Positions 27,758-35,681 of a DNA stretch of 64,000 bases are shown here, piece by piece (positions within the stretch are counted from its first letter, which is position 1; each line of letters begins with the position of its first letter). Below the pieces are notes generated by a model, which saw only the letters and a program-made list of their open reading frames with translations, did no database searches and was not told the origin of the DNA. The DNA comes from Streptomyces sp. NRRL F-5123. Lineage in GTDB: Bacteria > Actinomycetota > Actinomycetes > Streptomycetales > Streptomycetaceae. The stretch spans positions 62,001-126,000 of the forward strand of contig NZ_JOHY01000012.1 in assembly GCF_000721495.1 (NCBI RefSeq), in the 5' to 3' direction. A program made the translations under genes and the position numbers.

Positions 27758-28732
27758 ATGTTCGACGTGGTTCTGGACAGTGCGGATCTGCCGGCCGCCG
27801 ACCGCTTCGAGTGGTGGCTCGACGTGACGGCGAGCACGCTCACCCCGACCGTCCTCACCTGCGACGACACCGACGACTTCCGGGCCGGCATCCGCGCGCT
27901 CCGCCTCGGTGACGTACAGGTCGCCTCGGTGACCTACTCGTCGCTGCGCTCGCGCCGCACCCCGGCCCTGGTGCGGCGGGCGGACGCCGAGACGTACTAC
28001 CTGGCCGTCACCCTGAAGGGCGCGCAGAGCATCAGCCAGGTCCGGCGCGACGCGACCCTGGAGGCGGGCGAACTGCTGCTCTACGACAGCTCCCACCCCT
28101 TCGACGCGCACGCCCACCGCGGGGCAGCCGGCGACGGGGTCGAGGCGATCATCGTGAGCGTGGCCCGGACCGTCCTGCCGCTCCCCGCGGCGCGGGCCGA
28201 GCGGCTGCTCGCGGTGCCGCTGCCCGGGGGCGCCGGGATGGGGCGGCTGCTGCGGGAGTTCCTGACCGGTGTCGTCTCGGAGCCTGCGTGCAGCGGTGAG
28301 CAGGACGCGTTACGGCTGGGCACCGCGGCGGTGGACCTCGTCACCGCCTGCCTCGCCCACTACGCGGACGCCGCCGACGCCGTGCCGCCGGAGAGCCGCA
28401 CCCACGCGCTCACCGCCGGCATCCACGCCTTCATCGAGCACAACCTGGGCGACCGGCAGCTGTCGCCCACCGCGGTCGCCGCCGCGCACCACATCTCGCT
28501 GCGCTACCTGCACCTGCTCTTCCAGCGGCAGGGCACGTCCGTGGCGGCCTGGATCAAGCAGCGCCGGCTGGACCGCTGCCGCCGCGACCTCGGCGACCCG
28601 AGCCTGGCGCACGTACCCATCGCAGCCATCGCCTCCCGCTGGGGACTGACGCTGCCCGCGGAGTTCAGCCGGGCCTTCCGCGCGGCCTACGGCATGACGC
28701 CGAGCGACTACCGGTACGCCGCCCGGCGGTAG
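27758..28732 (+). CDS. AraC family transcriptional regulator
   Basis: 324 aa from ATG 27758, preceded by GGCGGGGG; an ATG at 27719 would add 13 residues. N-terminal AraC-binding-like domain (DVVLDSADLPAADRFEWWLDVTASTLTPTVL ... ELLLYDSSHPFDAH, about residues 1-200) and a C-terminal double HTH: LGDRQLSPTAVAAAHHISLRYLHLLFQRQGTSVAAWIKQRRLDRCRRDL and AAIASRWGLTLPAEFSRAFRAAYGMTPSDYR. This NtcR/FeaR-like group (AraC_binding_2) often regulates catabolic genes. No divergent target is obvious; a secreted protein gene follows. Confidence 0.9.
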   Translation: MFDVVLDSADLPAADRFEWWLDVTASTLTPTVLTCDDTDDFRAGIRALRLGDVQVASVTYSSLRSRRTPALVRRADAETYYLAVTLKGAQSISQVRRDATLEAGELLLYDSSHPFDAHAHRGAAGDGVEAIIVSVARTVLPLPAARAERLLAVPLPGGAGMGRLLREFLTGVVSEPACSGEQDALRLGTAAVDLVTACLAHYADAADAVPPESRTHALTAGIHAFIEHNLGDRQLSPTAVAAAHHISLRYLHLLFQRQGTSVAAWIKQRRLDRCRRDLGDPSLAHVPIAAIASRWGLTLPAEFSRAFRAAYGMTPSDYRYAARR

Positions 28733-28917
28733 TGCGCGCAGCCACAACGGCACTGCGCTCAGCCCCAACGACCGCGCCGCCGCCCGCTGCGAAAGTCGGA
28801 CGCGTCAACTCGGCGGGCCGGCGGGACGCGCCACCGGCGCCACGCCCGCCCGCACATCAGCCGTCGGCCGCACCCCGGGGGAGAGCGGCCGGCCGGACGG
28901 GAGAGGCGGTTCCGCAC

Positions 28918-29337
28918 ATGAGGATGTCCGGGAAGAGCGCGGCGCAGGGCGGTACGTCCCGCGCAGGCGGCCGGCGCGCACGCACAGTGGCCCTGCTCGC
29001 GGGGGCGGGGACGCTGGCGGCGGTGACGGTGCTGGGGGCGCAGACCGCGTCGGCCGACAGCAGCACGAACATCACCGGCGGCGGCGCGAGTTACCAGTCG
29101 TACGGGGAGGTGTTCACCGTCCACGACTACTCCGCGGACGGCTACGCCGTGGTCGGCTACCTCTACAGCTACGACGACGGGCTCACGCACACCTGCCTGA
29201 ACACCAACGGCGAGGCCGGGGCGGCGAAGGTGTGCAACTACTCCTTCGCGGAGGGCACCGCGGTCGAGTGGCAGGTGTGCCGGCGCAAGAGCGGGGTCGA
29301 CTACAACTGCAGCGCCGTGCGCCTCGACTACTCCTGA
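28918..29337 (+). CDS. Small secreted protein, unknown function
   Basis: 139 aa from ATG 28918. Classical Sec signal: Arg-rich start, RTVALLAGAGTLAAVTVLGAQTASA with predicted cleavage after ASA (about residue 47). The mature part of about 92 residues is rich in Tyr, Ser and Gly with four cysteines (THTCLNTNG, AKVCNYSF, WQVCRRKS, YNCSAV), consistent with two disulfides in a small beta-rich extracellular domain. No known family recognised. Confidence 0.8.
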   Translation: MRMSGKSAAQGGTSRAGGRRARTVALLAGAGTLAAVTVLGAQTASADSSTNITGGGASYQSYGEVFTVHDYSADGYAVVGYLYSYDDGLTHTCLNTNGEAGAAKVCNYSFAEGTAVEWQVCRRKSGVDYNCSAVRLDYS

Positions 29338-29404
29338 CGCCATCCGTGCCCGCCGGCGACCGCGGCCGCCGGCGGGCACGTCCGACCGGGACGGGGGCCG
29401 GGGG

Positions 29405-29938
29405 TCAGCCCGCCCCGTAGTACGCCTCGACGGGCGCGCGGGCCTCGTCGAAGAGGGCGGGGCCGCCCAGCGGGACGGTCGGCCAGGCGCCCGACTCCGG
29501 GTGGAGCGAGACGAGCTGGCCGGTGGACAGGGCGTACACGACGCGGCCGAGCCCCGAGCGCATGATCGCGCCCGCGCACATCGAGCAGGGCTGGCAGCTG
29601 GTGTACATGGTCGTGCGGCCGGCCTCCTCCGCGCCCAGCTCGCGGGCGGCCCAGCGGGCGAGCTTCAGCTCCGGGTGGGCGGTGATGTCGCCGTCCCGCC
29701 GTACGGTGTTGTGCTCCTCGGCGAGCACGGTGCCGTCCGGGCCGGCCAGGAGGGAGCCGAAGGGCGCGTCGCCGATCTCGACGGCACGGGCCGCGAGCGC
29801 GATGGCCCGGCGGAGCAGCGCCTCGTCGGCGGGGGTGAGCGCGGTGCCGGTGCCGGGGTCGGAGCCCGTGCCGGGGTCCTGGGCGGACGAGGGGTCCGGG
29901 GTGGGTGCGGGCTGCTGGGCGGGCGAGGGGTCGGTCAC
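29405..29938 (-). CDS. Nucleoside/guanine deaminase-like CMP/dCMP deaminase family protein
   Basis: 177 aa from GTG 29938, overlapping the stop of the upstream LLM gene (GTGA). Zinc deaminase motifs: ITAHPELKLARWAARE (the usual H-A-E is H-P-E here, keeping the zinc His and the proton-shuttle Glu) and TSCQPCSMCAGAIMRSGLGRVVY (PCxxC zinc ligands). The family includes guanine, cytosine and tRNA adenosine deaminases; length and the AIxxxGLGRVVYALS segment fit the nucleoside deaminase subgroup. The first 35 residues (PAQQPAPTPDPSSAQDPGTG) are low-complexity and probably disordered. Confidence 0.88.
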   Translation of the reverse strand: MTDPSPAQQPAPTPDPSSAQDPGTGSDPGTGTALTPADEALLRRAIALAARAVEIGDAPFGSLLAGPDGTVLAEEHNTVRRDGDITAHPELKLARWAARELGAEEAGRTTMYTSCQPCSMCAGAIMRSGLGRVVYALSTGQLVSLHPESGAWPTVPLGGPALFDEARAPVEAYYGAG

Positions 29939-30744
29939 GGTGCGGTCCTCCGGTGGGCGGCGAGGGCGGCGAGGGCCTGCCAGGCCGGTTCGGGCGTGCG
30001 GGTCTGCTGCGGGTCCCCTTGGTAGGGGTCGAGGACGACTGCGGCGGCGCCGAGGCGTTCCAGCTCGGCGAGGTCGCCGGCTATCTGGTCGAGCGTGCCG
30101 ACGCCGGCGGGGCGGTCGGGGCCGGTCGCGGGGGTGCCGGTGACGTCGAGGGCGATGCGCGGCGCGAACGCGGGCAGGTCGTCGTGCGCGGCGAGGGTCG
30201 CGCGCAGCCAGGGCAGGGTGGCGCGCAGCGGGTGCCACGCGTCGCCGTGCCGGACGGCCCGCCGGATCGCCGCCCGGCTGCTGCCGCCCACCCACAGGGG
30301 CACGGGCGTCTCCCCGCCGGGCCGTGCGCCGTGCAGCGCGGCCAGGTGCTCGTCGGTGAGCCGGCCGCGGTCGGCGAAGGGCACACCCAGGGCGTCGAAC
30401 TCCTGGCGGGACCAGCCCGCCCCGACGCCGAGCACGAACCGCCCGCCGCTGAGCTGCTGCAGCCCCTCCGCCATACGGGCGACCAGCAGCGGGTGGCGGT
30501 AGGGCAGGACGGTCACGGTGGTGCCGAGCCGTACGGTGCGGGTGAGGCCGGCCAGCCACGCGAGGGTGGTGAAGGGCTCGTAGAACGGCTCGGGGTAGCG
30601 CTCCGCGACGTCCGGGGTGACGGTCACGTGGTCGGACATCATGAGCAGGTCGTAGCCCAGCTCCTCGATCCGGCTCGCCCATTCGCGCAGCACGCCCGGG
30701 TCGGTGCCCGGCCCGAAGTTCGGGACGTTGACGCCTAGTTGCAT
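29935..30744 (-). CDS. LLM-class (F420- or FMN-dependent) oxidoreductase
   Basis: 269 aa from ATG 30744. Luciferase-like monooxygenase TIM barrel: MQLGVNVPNFGPGTDPGVLREWASRIEELGYDLLMMSDHV, LAGLTRTVRLGTTVTVLPYRHPLLVARMAEGLQQLSGGRFVLGVGAGW, and PVPLWVGGSSRAAIRRAVRHGDAWHP. The G-x-G-A-G-W loop and SGGRF segment are typical of the F420-binding mycobacterial-type subgroup. A -10-like TAGCCT lies 7 bases before the ATG. The downstream deaminase is translationally coupled; the divergent Lrp/AsnC gene may control both. Confidence 0.9.
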   Translation of the reverse strand: MQLGVNVPNFGPGTDPGVLREWASRIEELGYDLLMMSDHVTVTPDVAERYPEPFYEPFTTLAWLAGLTRTVRLGTTVTVLPYRHPLLVARMAEGLQQLSGGRFVLGVGAGWSRQEFDALGVPFADRGRLTDEHLAALHGARPGGETPVPLWVGGSSRAAIRRAVRHGDAWHPLRATLPWLRATLAAHDDLPAFAPRIALDVTGTPATGPDRPAGVGTLDQIAGDLAELERLGAAAVVLDPYQGDPQQTRTPEPAWQALAALAAHRRTAP

Positions 30745-30751
30745 GGCGTCG

Positions 30752-30757
30752 AGGCTA
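30752..30757 (-). promoter_or_regulatory. -10-like hexamer for leaderless LLM gene
   Basis: TAGCCT on the minus strand, 7 bases before the ATG at 30744. Confidence 0.4.
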
Positions 30758-30826
30758 TCCCGGCGAATGCGGCGCAATGAAGGGACTTCTCCCCGTGACG
30801 AGCGCCTGTTGCGGTGAATCTGCCGG

Positions 30827-30832
30827 TAGTAT
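30827..30832 (+). promoter_or_regulatory. -10-like hexamer for leaderless Lrp/AsnC gene
   Basis: TAGTAT, 6 bases before the ATG at 30839; no Shine-Dalgarno sequence. Confidence 0.5.
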
Positions 30833-30838
30833 CGCCGT

Positions 30839-31312
30839 ATGGCCGTGAATCCCGATGAACTGGACGACGTCGACTGGGCGATCATCGGGCAGCTGCAGCA
30901 GGAGGCGCGGATCTCGCTCAGCGAGCTGGGGCGGCGGGTCGGGCTGAGCGCCTCGGCCACCACCGAGCGGGTGCGGCAGCTCGAGTCGCTCGGCGTCGTC
31001 ACCGGCTACCACGCGGCGGTGGACCTCGCGAAGGTCGGCTACCCGGTGCTCGCCGTGGTCCGCCTCAAATATCCCGGCAATCGCCACCAGCCGCTGCACC
31101 GGCTGCTCGCCGACCGCCGGGAGATCCTGGAGTGCCTGCGCATGACGGGCGACGACTGCTACACGCTCAAGGTCGCGGCGACGTCGATGGAGCATCTGGA
31201 GACGCTCGTGGACGAGCTCGCCGGGTTCGGCAGCACGTCCACGAGCGTCGTCTACCGGCAGACGCTGCCCTTCCGCGGCCCGGCGCGGCCGTCGTCCCGG
31301 GGACTGTTCTGA
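30839..31312 (+). CDS. Lrp/AsnC family transcriptional regulator
   Basis: 157 aa. N-terminal AsnC-type HTH: LDDVDWAIIGQLQQEARISLSELGRRVGLSASATTERVRQLESLGVVTGYHAAVDL (about residues 8-62), then the RAM ligand-binding domain with ECLRMTGDDCYTLKVAATSMEHLETLVDELAGFG. The conserved G-D-x-D/Y element (TGDDCYTLKV) is intact, so amino-acid sensing is possible. It is divergent from the LLM oxidoreductase and deaminase genes, its likely targets. Confidence 0.92.
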   Translation: MAVNPDELDDVDWAIIGQLQQEARISLSELGRRVGLSASATTERVRQLESLGVVTGYHAAVDLAKVGYPVLAVVRLKYPGNRHQPLHRLLADRREILECLRMTGDDCYTLKVAATSMEHLETLVDELAGFGSTSTSVVYRQTLPFRGPARPSSRGLF

Positions 31313-31534
31313 GTTCGGATCATGTGACGGGCGGCCCGGCGAAGGAGCTTCCGCTCGCGCTCTCGCTCAGGTATCTCGGCGAGGCCCCGCCGCCGGAGCC
31401 CGACGAGATCGCCCGGGTGATCGCCCGTGTGACGCCGGCCAGGGTGAACAGCTTCTCGGTCCAGGGTTCGGTATCACGCCGTCCGGCCGGGATGCGCCCA
31501 TCTCGTCACCGTCGTGCCGATCGGCCGATGCCCA

Positions 31535-32845
31535 TCACTCGGTCGGATCCGAAGAACGCTGCTGCTGAGTCGGGCGTGGAGACTGCGGCGGCTGAGGAGA
31601 CTCGATACCCGGGTTCTGCGGGGTCTGTGGCAACTGCTGTGTCGGCTGCTGGGTGCGGGCGATGTCCTCGCCGATGAGGGCGGCGAGGTCGAAGTAGGCT
31701 TTGCGGGTCTTGGGCCGCATCATGTCGAGGTCCACCTCTGCGCCCGCGGCGAGGTGCTCGTCGAAGGGGATCACGACGACGCCCCGGCAGCGGGTCTCGA
31801 AGTGCGCGACGAGGTCCTCCACCTTGATCATCCTGCCCGTCTCGCGGACACCGGAGATCACGGTGACCGATCGCTGCGCGAGATCGGCGAAGCCGTGCGC
31901 CGACAGCCAGTCGAGCGTGGTCGAGGCACTGCTCGCAACGTCCACCGACGGGGTTGAGACGATGATCAACTGGTCGGCCAGTGTGAGGACCCCGGGCCTC
32001 GCGCTGGAGAGCAGGTCGGCGCCCGAGTCGGTGAGGATGATCGGGTACTGGCGGCCCAGCACGTCGATCGCGCGCCGGTAGTCCTCGTCGTTGACGTCCG
32101 TGGAGTCGGCTGGGCCCACGTCGTTGGCGAGGATCTCCAGACCGGAGGGCGCCTGCGAGGTGAAGCGGCGGAGGTCCGTGTACGACGAGTTGAGGTACGG
32201 GATCGCCTGGACCAGGTCGCGGATGGTTGCGGTGGTCTCAAGGTGCACCCGGCGGCCGAGCGCGCCAGGAGCCGGGTCGGCGTCGATCGCCAGGATCTTG
32301 TCCTGGCGCTCGGTGGCGAGCGTGGCACCCAAAGACACCGTCGTCGTCGTCCTGCCGGTACCGCCCGTGAGGCTGATGACCGCAATCCGGTAGCAGGACG
32401 TCACCGGCGTGCGGATCAGACCCAGCTTCCGCTCCCGCTCCATCGACTCCTTCGCGGCGGCGAGCTTGAAGCGCGACGCGCCCTGGTTCTTCTCGAGCCC
32501 CTTCGGCTGGTTGCGGAGCAGCCGGTCGGAAAAGAGCTCGACGGCGGCCGGGTAGCCGTGCGCTGTGGCGGCGGCATTGCCTCGGTATCCGGGGACCGGC
32601 GGCACAAAATGGCTTCCCGTCGCCCCCCGGGACTTGCCCGGTCGCGGATCCGCCCGCCCAGGCGCCGTAGACGCGGCAGGCATCACGGGCGGCTCGACGC
32701 CAGGCGCTTTGGGCAGTGTCACCCCCAAGAGCCCCGCAAGGACACGACGGGTCAGCGAGTGGGAAGTATCGACCGGCTCGCGGTCAGGCAGGGCAGGCGG
32801 GGTGAGCAGACCGGTGAGAACGCGGTAGCGCAGCGGGCGGGGCAT
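31535..32845 (-). CDS. ParA/MinD-like ATPase with altered P-loop (EspI-like)
   Basis: 436 aa from ATG 32845, preceded by AGGAGG and overlapping the upstream stop (TGATG). The first about 150 residues are Pro/Ala-rich; a SIMIBI-class NTPase domain follows: [24 protein letters not shown], then [19 protein letters not shown] (Walker A'-type), [13 protein letters not shown] and [22 protein letters not shown]. In canonical ParA/MinD and in EspI-like proteins the loop is K-G-G-x-G-K-T-T; here both lysines are replaced (T and R), so nucleotide hydrolysis may be lost or altered. The tail is Gln/Pro-rich. The gene pairs with a small membrane protein gene; no other secretion genes are nearby. Confidence 0.85.
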   Translation of the reverse strand: MPRPLRYRVLTGLLTPPALPDREPVDTSHSLTRRVLAGLLGVTLPKAPGVEPPVMPAASTAPGRADPRPGKSRGATGSHFVPPVPGYRGNAAATAHGYPAAVELFSDRLLRNQPKGLEKNQGASRFKLAAAKESMERERKLGLIRTPVTSCYRIAVISLTGGTGRTTTTVSLGATLATERQDKILAIDADPAPGALGRRVHLETTATIRDLVQAIPYLNSSYTDLRRFTSQAPSGLEILANDVGPADSTDVNDEDYRRAIDVLGRQYPIILTDSGADLLSSARPGVLTLADQLIIVSTPSVDVASSASTTLDWLSAHGFADLAQRSVTVISGVRETGRMIKVEDLVAHFETRCRGVVVIPFDEHLAAGAEVDLDMMRPKTRKAYFDLAALIGEDIARTQQPTQQLPQTPQNPGIESPQPPQSPRPTQQQRSSDPTE

Positions 32846-33282
32846 CAAGAGACCGCCTCCTGGCCAGGCTGGCCCGCGGAGGAAGCCTGCACACCTCCGG
32901 GCGCGACGGGGGTGCCTGGCGGCGCTTCCGACGAGGAAGACGGCAGACCGATCACCGCCGTGGACACCTGCGGGATGCTTCCCAATCGGGCAAGCATGGA
33001 GGGCGCCGAAAAGCCTAGAACGACGGCCGCATAGGCGCCGCTGATCTGCCCACTGGCCCCAAAAAGGGTGGCCACAGCAGCGCCAAGCCCACTGCGGAAG
33101 ACAGCGATCCATGCGTGGGCGGGGACGTCGATGAAGTTGCGCAAAGGTGGGCGATTGACCCGTACGCGACCGGTACGCGTAGTGCGGGCCGCCTGCCAAG
33201 CCGTACACCGCCCGAAGAGCGCGAGGACTTCCACTGACAGGCCTCCTCCAGCGCCCAGTAACGCGAACTGCCACCACGACAC
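32845..33282 (-). CDS. Small membrane protein cotranscribed with ParA-like gene
   Basis: 145 aa from GTG 33282, with AGGGGA 7 bases upstream. An N-terminal hydrophobic segment ([21 protein letters not shown]), a basic loop ([23 protein letters not shown]), then [42 protein letters not shown], two further hydrophobic stretches. The C-terminus is a Ser/Pro/Gly tail. The stop overlaps the ATG of the ParA-like gene, so it is probably its membrane anchor or partner. No family recognised. Confidence 0.75.
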   Translation of the reverse strand: MSWWQFALLGAGGGLSVEVLALFGRCTAWQAARTTRTGRVRVNRPPLRNFIDVPAHAWIAVFRSGLGAAVATLFGASGQISGAYAAVVLGFSAPSMLARLGSIPQVSTAVIGLPSSSSEAPPGTPVAPGGVQASSAGQPGQEAVS

Positions 33283-33424
33283 GGGACATCCCCTACCAGT
33301 AGTTCACCCAGCACCACCCAGTGTCGCTTCACCGAGGTCCAGGCGGAAGTGCAACCATGGCCGGCGCCCGCCGACAAGCCGTCTCAGCGGCGGGTGTTGC
33401 CGGCCGTGGCCCTGTACGTTCCTG

Positions 33425-33512
33425 GCCGATGCGCGCTGCGGCGGCCGAGCGGCGCCTGGACGACGTCGGCGATCGGCGTCTTGCCCGCCCCGGGCTGACT
33501 GCCACCACCACC
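33425..33512 (-). pseudogene. Zeta-toxin-like P-loop kinase fragment
   Basis: About 28 residues, GSQPGAGKTPIADVVQAPLGRRSAHR, with a complete Walker A (G-A-G-K-T) followed by the helix usual in Streptomyces zeta-type toxins. It is preceded by a GGTGGTCGT microsatellite and followed shortly by a stop; the rest of the kinase is absent. Similarity is judged by eye only. Confidence 0.35.
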
Positions 33513-33607
33513 ACCACGACCACCACGACCACCGGCCGCCGCCGGCGCACCGCCCCGCGTGTCGCCGTCGGCGCCAGTTCCTCTAGCCGGTGGAGCCGTG
33601 GCGAGAT

Positions 33608-33909
33608 GGAGTCGGACCCGGACCGGGCCGCCTTGGCGCAGGCGTTGACCGTGCTGCAGGGGGTCGAGCAGGTGGCCCGGGGTACCGGCGGTGCGCGCTG
33701 GCAATGCCGGCCCGCATCCCGGAAGCCGAAGTCGAGGCGGAGCGGGCAAACGCGACCGAGCTGCGCCGCCGTTGGCTCCGCGCCAACCCCGAAGCGGCGC
33801 GTCCTGGCCAGCGGTGCGGCGCGACATCCACGCCGCTGTCGCGCCGGAGCTCGCCTGCCACGTGGCGGCGGTGGCGTTCGACGCAGGGGGGCGACGCCTC
33901 GCCGGTCAG
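33608..33909 (+). pseudogene. Frameshifted remnant with DUF721-like C-terminal fragment
   Basis: Consecutive protein-like pieces in three frames: MESDPDRAALAQALTVLQGVEQVARG (from 33608), MPARIPEAEVEAERANATEL (from 33704) and WPAVRRDIHAAVAPELACHV plus AAVAFDAGG (33805-33909). The last resembles the W-x-x-I-A-P-E-L-A-G-H-V-A-A-V-x-F-D segment of Streptomyces DUF721/DciA-type proteins. The frame changes and lack of a downstream domain suggest a decayed gene. Confidence 0.35.
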
Positions 33910-33998
33910 TGGCGACCGCCGGCACAGGGGCGACCGGCCGTACCTGTCCGAGGCCCTGGTCTCTCCCGGGGAGCGGTGTGGTTGTCGGTGGTGGCGAC

Positions 33999-34004
33999 TA
34001 CGTT
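33999..34004 (+). promoter_or_regulatory. -10-like hexamer for leaderless DUF1963 gene
   Basis: TACGTT, 7 bases before the GTG at 34012. Confidence 0.35.
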
Positions 34005-34011
34005 CGCCGGT

Positions 34012-34851
34012 GTGACACATAAGCTTCGGGAAGCGTTGACCCCCTTTCGTACGCGAGCCGTTGAGGTGGGGAGTCCGTACGAACCCAAGGGCCCGATACC
34101 GGCCGAGGAGGTGGACCGGTGGATCGGCCACGTCCGTCCTTGCGCGGTCCTCAGGCCTGACGGAGAGGGGCCGGTCGCGGGGAGGTTCGGCGGGCCACTG
34201 CTGCTGCCCGCCGAGGTCCCGGACCCCTGGCACCCGTACGTCGGGTATGTCGACTTCGCCGCGTTGCCGAAGGACTCGACGGACCTCCCTCTGCCGCCGG
34301 ACGGACGCCTGCTGCTCTTCGCCGGGATCTGGGAGCTGTGGGACGGCTGCAACCGCGGCCGTGCCGTCTATGTCCCGGCCGACGCCCCGGTGGCAGAGCG
34401 CGACAGCCTTACCTGGACGGCCTACGAGGGCAACGGCATCGACGAGTTCCGGGAGATCTTCGACCATTTCCCGCAGGGCGAGTTGAGAGTGGCAGCCGAA
34501 CCGGACCTGCCGGGCGAATCACCCGGAGGTTTCCCGCACGGCGACAGGCTCCAGGCCGTCTGGGGAGACGTCGTGCGCAGGAGGCGGCACCTGCAGATCG
34601 GCGGATACCCGGCGAACTCGGAGCTGCAGATGGAGACCATCGCGAGTTGCGCCGTGGAGGAGGCCGAGCAGGGGCGGTGGGGTGGCGGTGAGCCGGTGTC
34701 GGGCGCCGGTGAGGACTGGGTCATGCTGGCCTTCTGGGACGCGGATGTCGCAGACCGGGAAGGCACGGAAATGCAGTGGTCCATCCAGCGCGCGGACCTG
34801 GAGGCCCGTCGCTTCGACCGCACCTACGTGACCGGCTACTACAACCCCTGA
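34012..34851 (+). CDS. DUF1963 (YwqG-like) family protein
   Basis: 279 aa from GTG 34012. It shows the DUF1963 pattern: RFGGPLLLPAEVPDPWHPYVGYVDFAALPKDSTDLPLPPDGRLLLFAG, DHFPQGELRVAAEPDLPG, HLQIGGYPANSELQMETIASC, and near the C-terminus VMLAFWDADVADREGTEMQWSIQRADLEARRFDRTYVTG. Family members such as Bacillus YwqG are soluble and of unknown function, sometimes linked to polymorphic toxin loci. The frame continues upstream through the decayed region, but the family begins here. Confidence 0.85.
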   Translation: MTHKLREALTPFRTRAVEVGSPYEPKGPIPAEEVDRWIGHVRPCAVLRPDGEGPVAGRFGGPLLLPAEVPDPWHPYVGYVDFAALPKDSTDLPLPPDGRLLLFAGIWELWDGCNRGRAVYVPADAPVAERDSLTWTAYEGNGIDEFREIFDHFPQGELRVAAEPDLPGESPGGFPHGDRLQAVWGDVVRRRRHLQIGGYPANSELQMETIASCAVEEAEQGRWGGGEPVSGAGEDWVMLAFWDADVADREGTEMQWSIQRADLEARRFDRTYVTGYYNP

Positions 34852-34910
34852 CCCCGTCGGGCGAACTGGCCACCCGCCACGGCAAACACCGTCGCACTAC
34901 CGGGGCTTCC

Positions 34911-35537
34911 TCAGCGGCGGGCGGTCACCGTCATGGCGGCGTAGCCGACGATGTGGCCCGACATGGTGAACGTGGTGACGGTGGCGGGCGTCCCGGCGGG
35001 CAGCTCCAGGCTCGGCACGTCCAGCGCGTAGACGGTGATCCGGTAGTGGTGCGCGACGTCGCCGGCCGGCGGGCACGGCCCCAGATAGCCCTTCGCCCCC
35101 GCGTCGTTGGTGCCGACGACGCTGCCCGCGGGCGGGGTCGCGCCCAGGGCGCGGGCGGACGCGGGGATGTCCCAGGTCTCCCAGTGCCAGAAGCCGGCAC
35201 CCGAGGGCGCGTCCGGGTCGTACATCGTGACGGCGTAGCTGCGGGTGCCCGCGGGCGCGCCGTGCCAGGCCAGCCGGACCTGCTTGTTGCCGCCCGCGCA
35301 GCCGAAGGCGTTCGCCCAGGTGCCGGCGGGGAAGGTGCCGTGGTCGCGGACGTCGGGGCTGGTGACGGCGAAGCGCGCCGCGCCCTGCGGGATGCCCGAG
35401 CGGATCTGCTGGTGGCCGTACGCCGGCTGCTGCGGGGCGCTGCCCCGCGCGGTGACGGCGCCGGCCGCGGTCGCCGCGAAGGCGACGGCGGCCGCCGCGA
35501 CGGCGGTGGCGGCGCGGGGGGTGGTCCTGGTCCTCAT
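34911..35537 (-). CDS. Secreted phosphatidylethanolamine-binding (PEBP/YbhB) family protein
   Basis: 208 aa from ATG 35537 with GGAGG 4 bases upstream. Sec signal peptide (AATAVAAAAVAFAATAAGAVTA). The PEBP/RKIP core is clear: YAVTMYDPDAPSGAGFWHWETWDIPASARAL, the ligand-pocket motif D-P-D-A-P and the G-x-H/W-x-W element, then YLGPCPPAGDVAHHYRITVYALD. Bacterial members bind small anionic or phospholipid ligands; role unknown. It is divergent from an MmyB-like regulator gene with a perfect inverted repeat between them, so it is the likely regulated target. Confidence 0.9.
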   Translation of the reverse strand: MRTRTTPRAATAVAAAAVAFAATAAGAVTARGSAPQQPAYGHQQIRSGIPQGAARFAVTSPDVRDHGTFPAGTWANAFGCAGGNKQVRLAWHGAPAGTRSYAVTMYDPDAPSGAGFWHWETWDIPASARALGATPPAGSVVGTNDAGAKGYLGPCPPAGDVAHHYRITVYALDVPSLELPAGTPATVTTFTMSGHIVGYAAMTVTARR

Positions 35538-35610
35538 GGCGTCCTCCGGTGTCCTCGTAGGGGGTGGGCTCCACGATCGGGCGGCGGGGGAAGGGCGGGG
35601 AAGGCCGTGC

Positions 35611-35639
35611 GGAACCTGGCATCCGCAGTGCCAGGTTCC
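35611..35639. promoter_or_regulatory. Perfect inverted-repeat operator candidate (CCTGG-N11-CCAGG)
   Basis: GGAACCTGGCA (35611-35621) and TGCCAGGTTCC (35629-35639), 11-bp perfect arms and a 7-base centre, between the divergent PEBP and MmyB-like genes. Its core CCTGG-N11-CCAGG equals that at 6861-6887. Confidence 0.75.
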
Positions 35640-35681
35640 CGGGCGTATCCCGGTGGACGGGCGCTGGCGGTGCCGCCGATC

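Larger units (their letters stand above)
33283..34011. other. Region of degraded gene fragments
   Basis: No intact gene. On the minus strand about 33425-33512 encodes QPGAGKTPIADVVQAPLGRR, resembling the P-loop of zeta-toxin-like kinases, out of any good frame. A CCA-type microsatellite lies at 33502-33537. On the plus strand three fragments in three different frames follow each other between 33608 and 33909. The DNA looks like decaying accessory sequence. Confidence 0.5.

Noticed and set aside
31324..31677. Plus-strand frame after the Lrp/AsnC gene starting VTGGPAKELPLALSLRYLGEAPPPEPDEIARVI
   Set aside because: The first about 40 residues read like a genuine protein, but the frame then becomes low quality and runs antisense into the ParA-like gene. 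It may be a remnant, but the evidence is too thin for a feature.
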